33,321 nt of DNA from Euryarchaeota archaeon UBA86 (lineage in GTDB: Archaea > Thermoplasmatota > Poseidoniia > Poseidoniales > Thalassarchaeaceae), in NCBI GenBank assembly GCA_002503055.1, contig DAQX01000018.1, positions 1 through 33,321 of the forward strand, written 5' to 3'. Each line of letters begins with the position of its first letter. The first letter of the stretch is position 1. Below the pieces are notes generated by a model, which made no database searches, was not told the DNA's origin, and saw only the letters and a list, made by a program, of their open reading frames with translations. The position numbers and the translations under genes were made by a program. Positions 33,110 to 33,321 of this stretch are shown piece after piece.

Positions 33110-33321
33110 ATGTGCATGAGAGGGTCTGGTCTAGTTGTACTACTACTGTTTTCTGCAGCCCTAGCTGGCTGTGCAGGCGATGACAGAACGGAGATAATCG
33201 AGGACACCACTCCAGAGATTAACTCAGAGGACGAACGAGCCGAAGACATAACCCAAATCAATCAAGAAGAATGTGGAGAGCGAGAAGGATCTTGGAATGA
33301 AGCCCCCGATCGCGAAGGCGA
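33110..33321 (+). CDS. Lipoprotein, 5' part only (runs off the window)
   Basis: Open reading frame with no stop to the window end, about 70 codons. The signal peptide SGLVVLLLFSAALAGC ends in a lipobox (C21 from ATG 33110, or C19 from ATG 33116). The mature part is very acidic (EIIEDTTPEINSEDERAED) before a cysteine-containing segment EECGEREGSW. Its N-terminus resembles that of the PKD lipoprotein upstream. Function cannot be judged from the fragment. The start at 33110 or 33116 is undecided; no SD is visible. Confidence 0.7.
   Translation, partial: MCMRGSGLVVLLLFSAALAGCAGDDRTEIIEDTTPEINSEDERAEDITQINQEECGEREGSWNEAPDREG

Overview
The window looks like a compact archaeal chromosome segment. 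An r-protein/RNA polymerase cluster of archaeal type (L18e, L13, S9, RpoN), a PAC2-family proteasome chaperone, TATA-like elements about 22-24 bases before some start codons (leaderless transcripts), and GGTGA Shine-Dalgarno (SD) sites inside operons all point to Archaea. This set is mixed with genes of bacterial or eukaryotic flavour: NAD-dependent DNA ligase, a full beta-oxidation operon with an acyl-CoA-binding protein, RlmH, and a giant Asp-rich surface protein. That mixture best fits a heterotrophic marine euryarchaeon of the Marine Group II (Poseidoniales) kind. The lineage is an inference; the archaeal assignment is well supported.

Layout. 1-7424 is a seven-gene operon: thiolase, 3-hydroxyacyl-CoA dehydrogenase/enoyl-CoA hydratase fusion, acyl-CoA dehydrogenase, ACBP, DUF4442 hotdog protein, nitronate-monooxygenase-like flavoprotein and a small membrane protein. 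It is preceded by a perfect palindrome next to a TATA-like box. 7404-12862 holds a large PIN-domain protein with an RGG-like tract (minus), a DUF4079-like His-rich membrane protein (plus), a DHH phosphoesterase (minus) and a Nudix hydrolase (plus). 12863-15071 holds a cobalamin adenosyltransferase, two uncharacterised genes and RlmH.

15190-23184 is one gene of about 2664 codons encoding a secreted, membrane-anchored protein: signal segment, about thirty calcium-type Asp repeats interrupted by a cupredoxin-like domain, a long Ig-like beta region, one membrane helix and a cytoplasmic tail resembling DUF4129. 23306-24803 is the rpl18e-rpl13-rps9-rpoN operon. 24822-26233 is an AT-richer insert with a flavin oxidoreductase and a tiny membrane protein, ending near tRNA-Pro(GGG). 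26574-31253 carries genome-maintenance functions: LigA, the PAC2 protein, a RecB/AddB-like nuclease with a four-cysteine Fe-S motif, and a DnaQ-like exonuclease. 31354-33321 has a PKD-domain lipoprotein, an unknown protein, tRNA-Arg(GCG) and the start of another lipoprotein that runs off the window.

Together the genes suggest a cell that degrades fatty acids, with cobalamin-dependent metabolism possibly handling the propionyl-CoA branch, and that invests in large surface and lipid-anchored proteins. Genes are tightly packed: convergent neighbours overlap at 7404-7424, 28667-28670 and 30675-30686. No stretch over 300 bases lacks a gene. No IS element or CRISPR array was seen.
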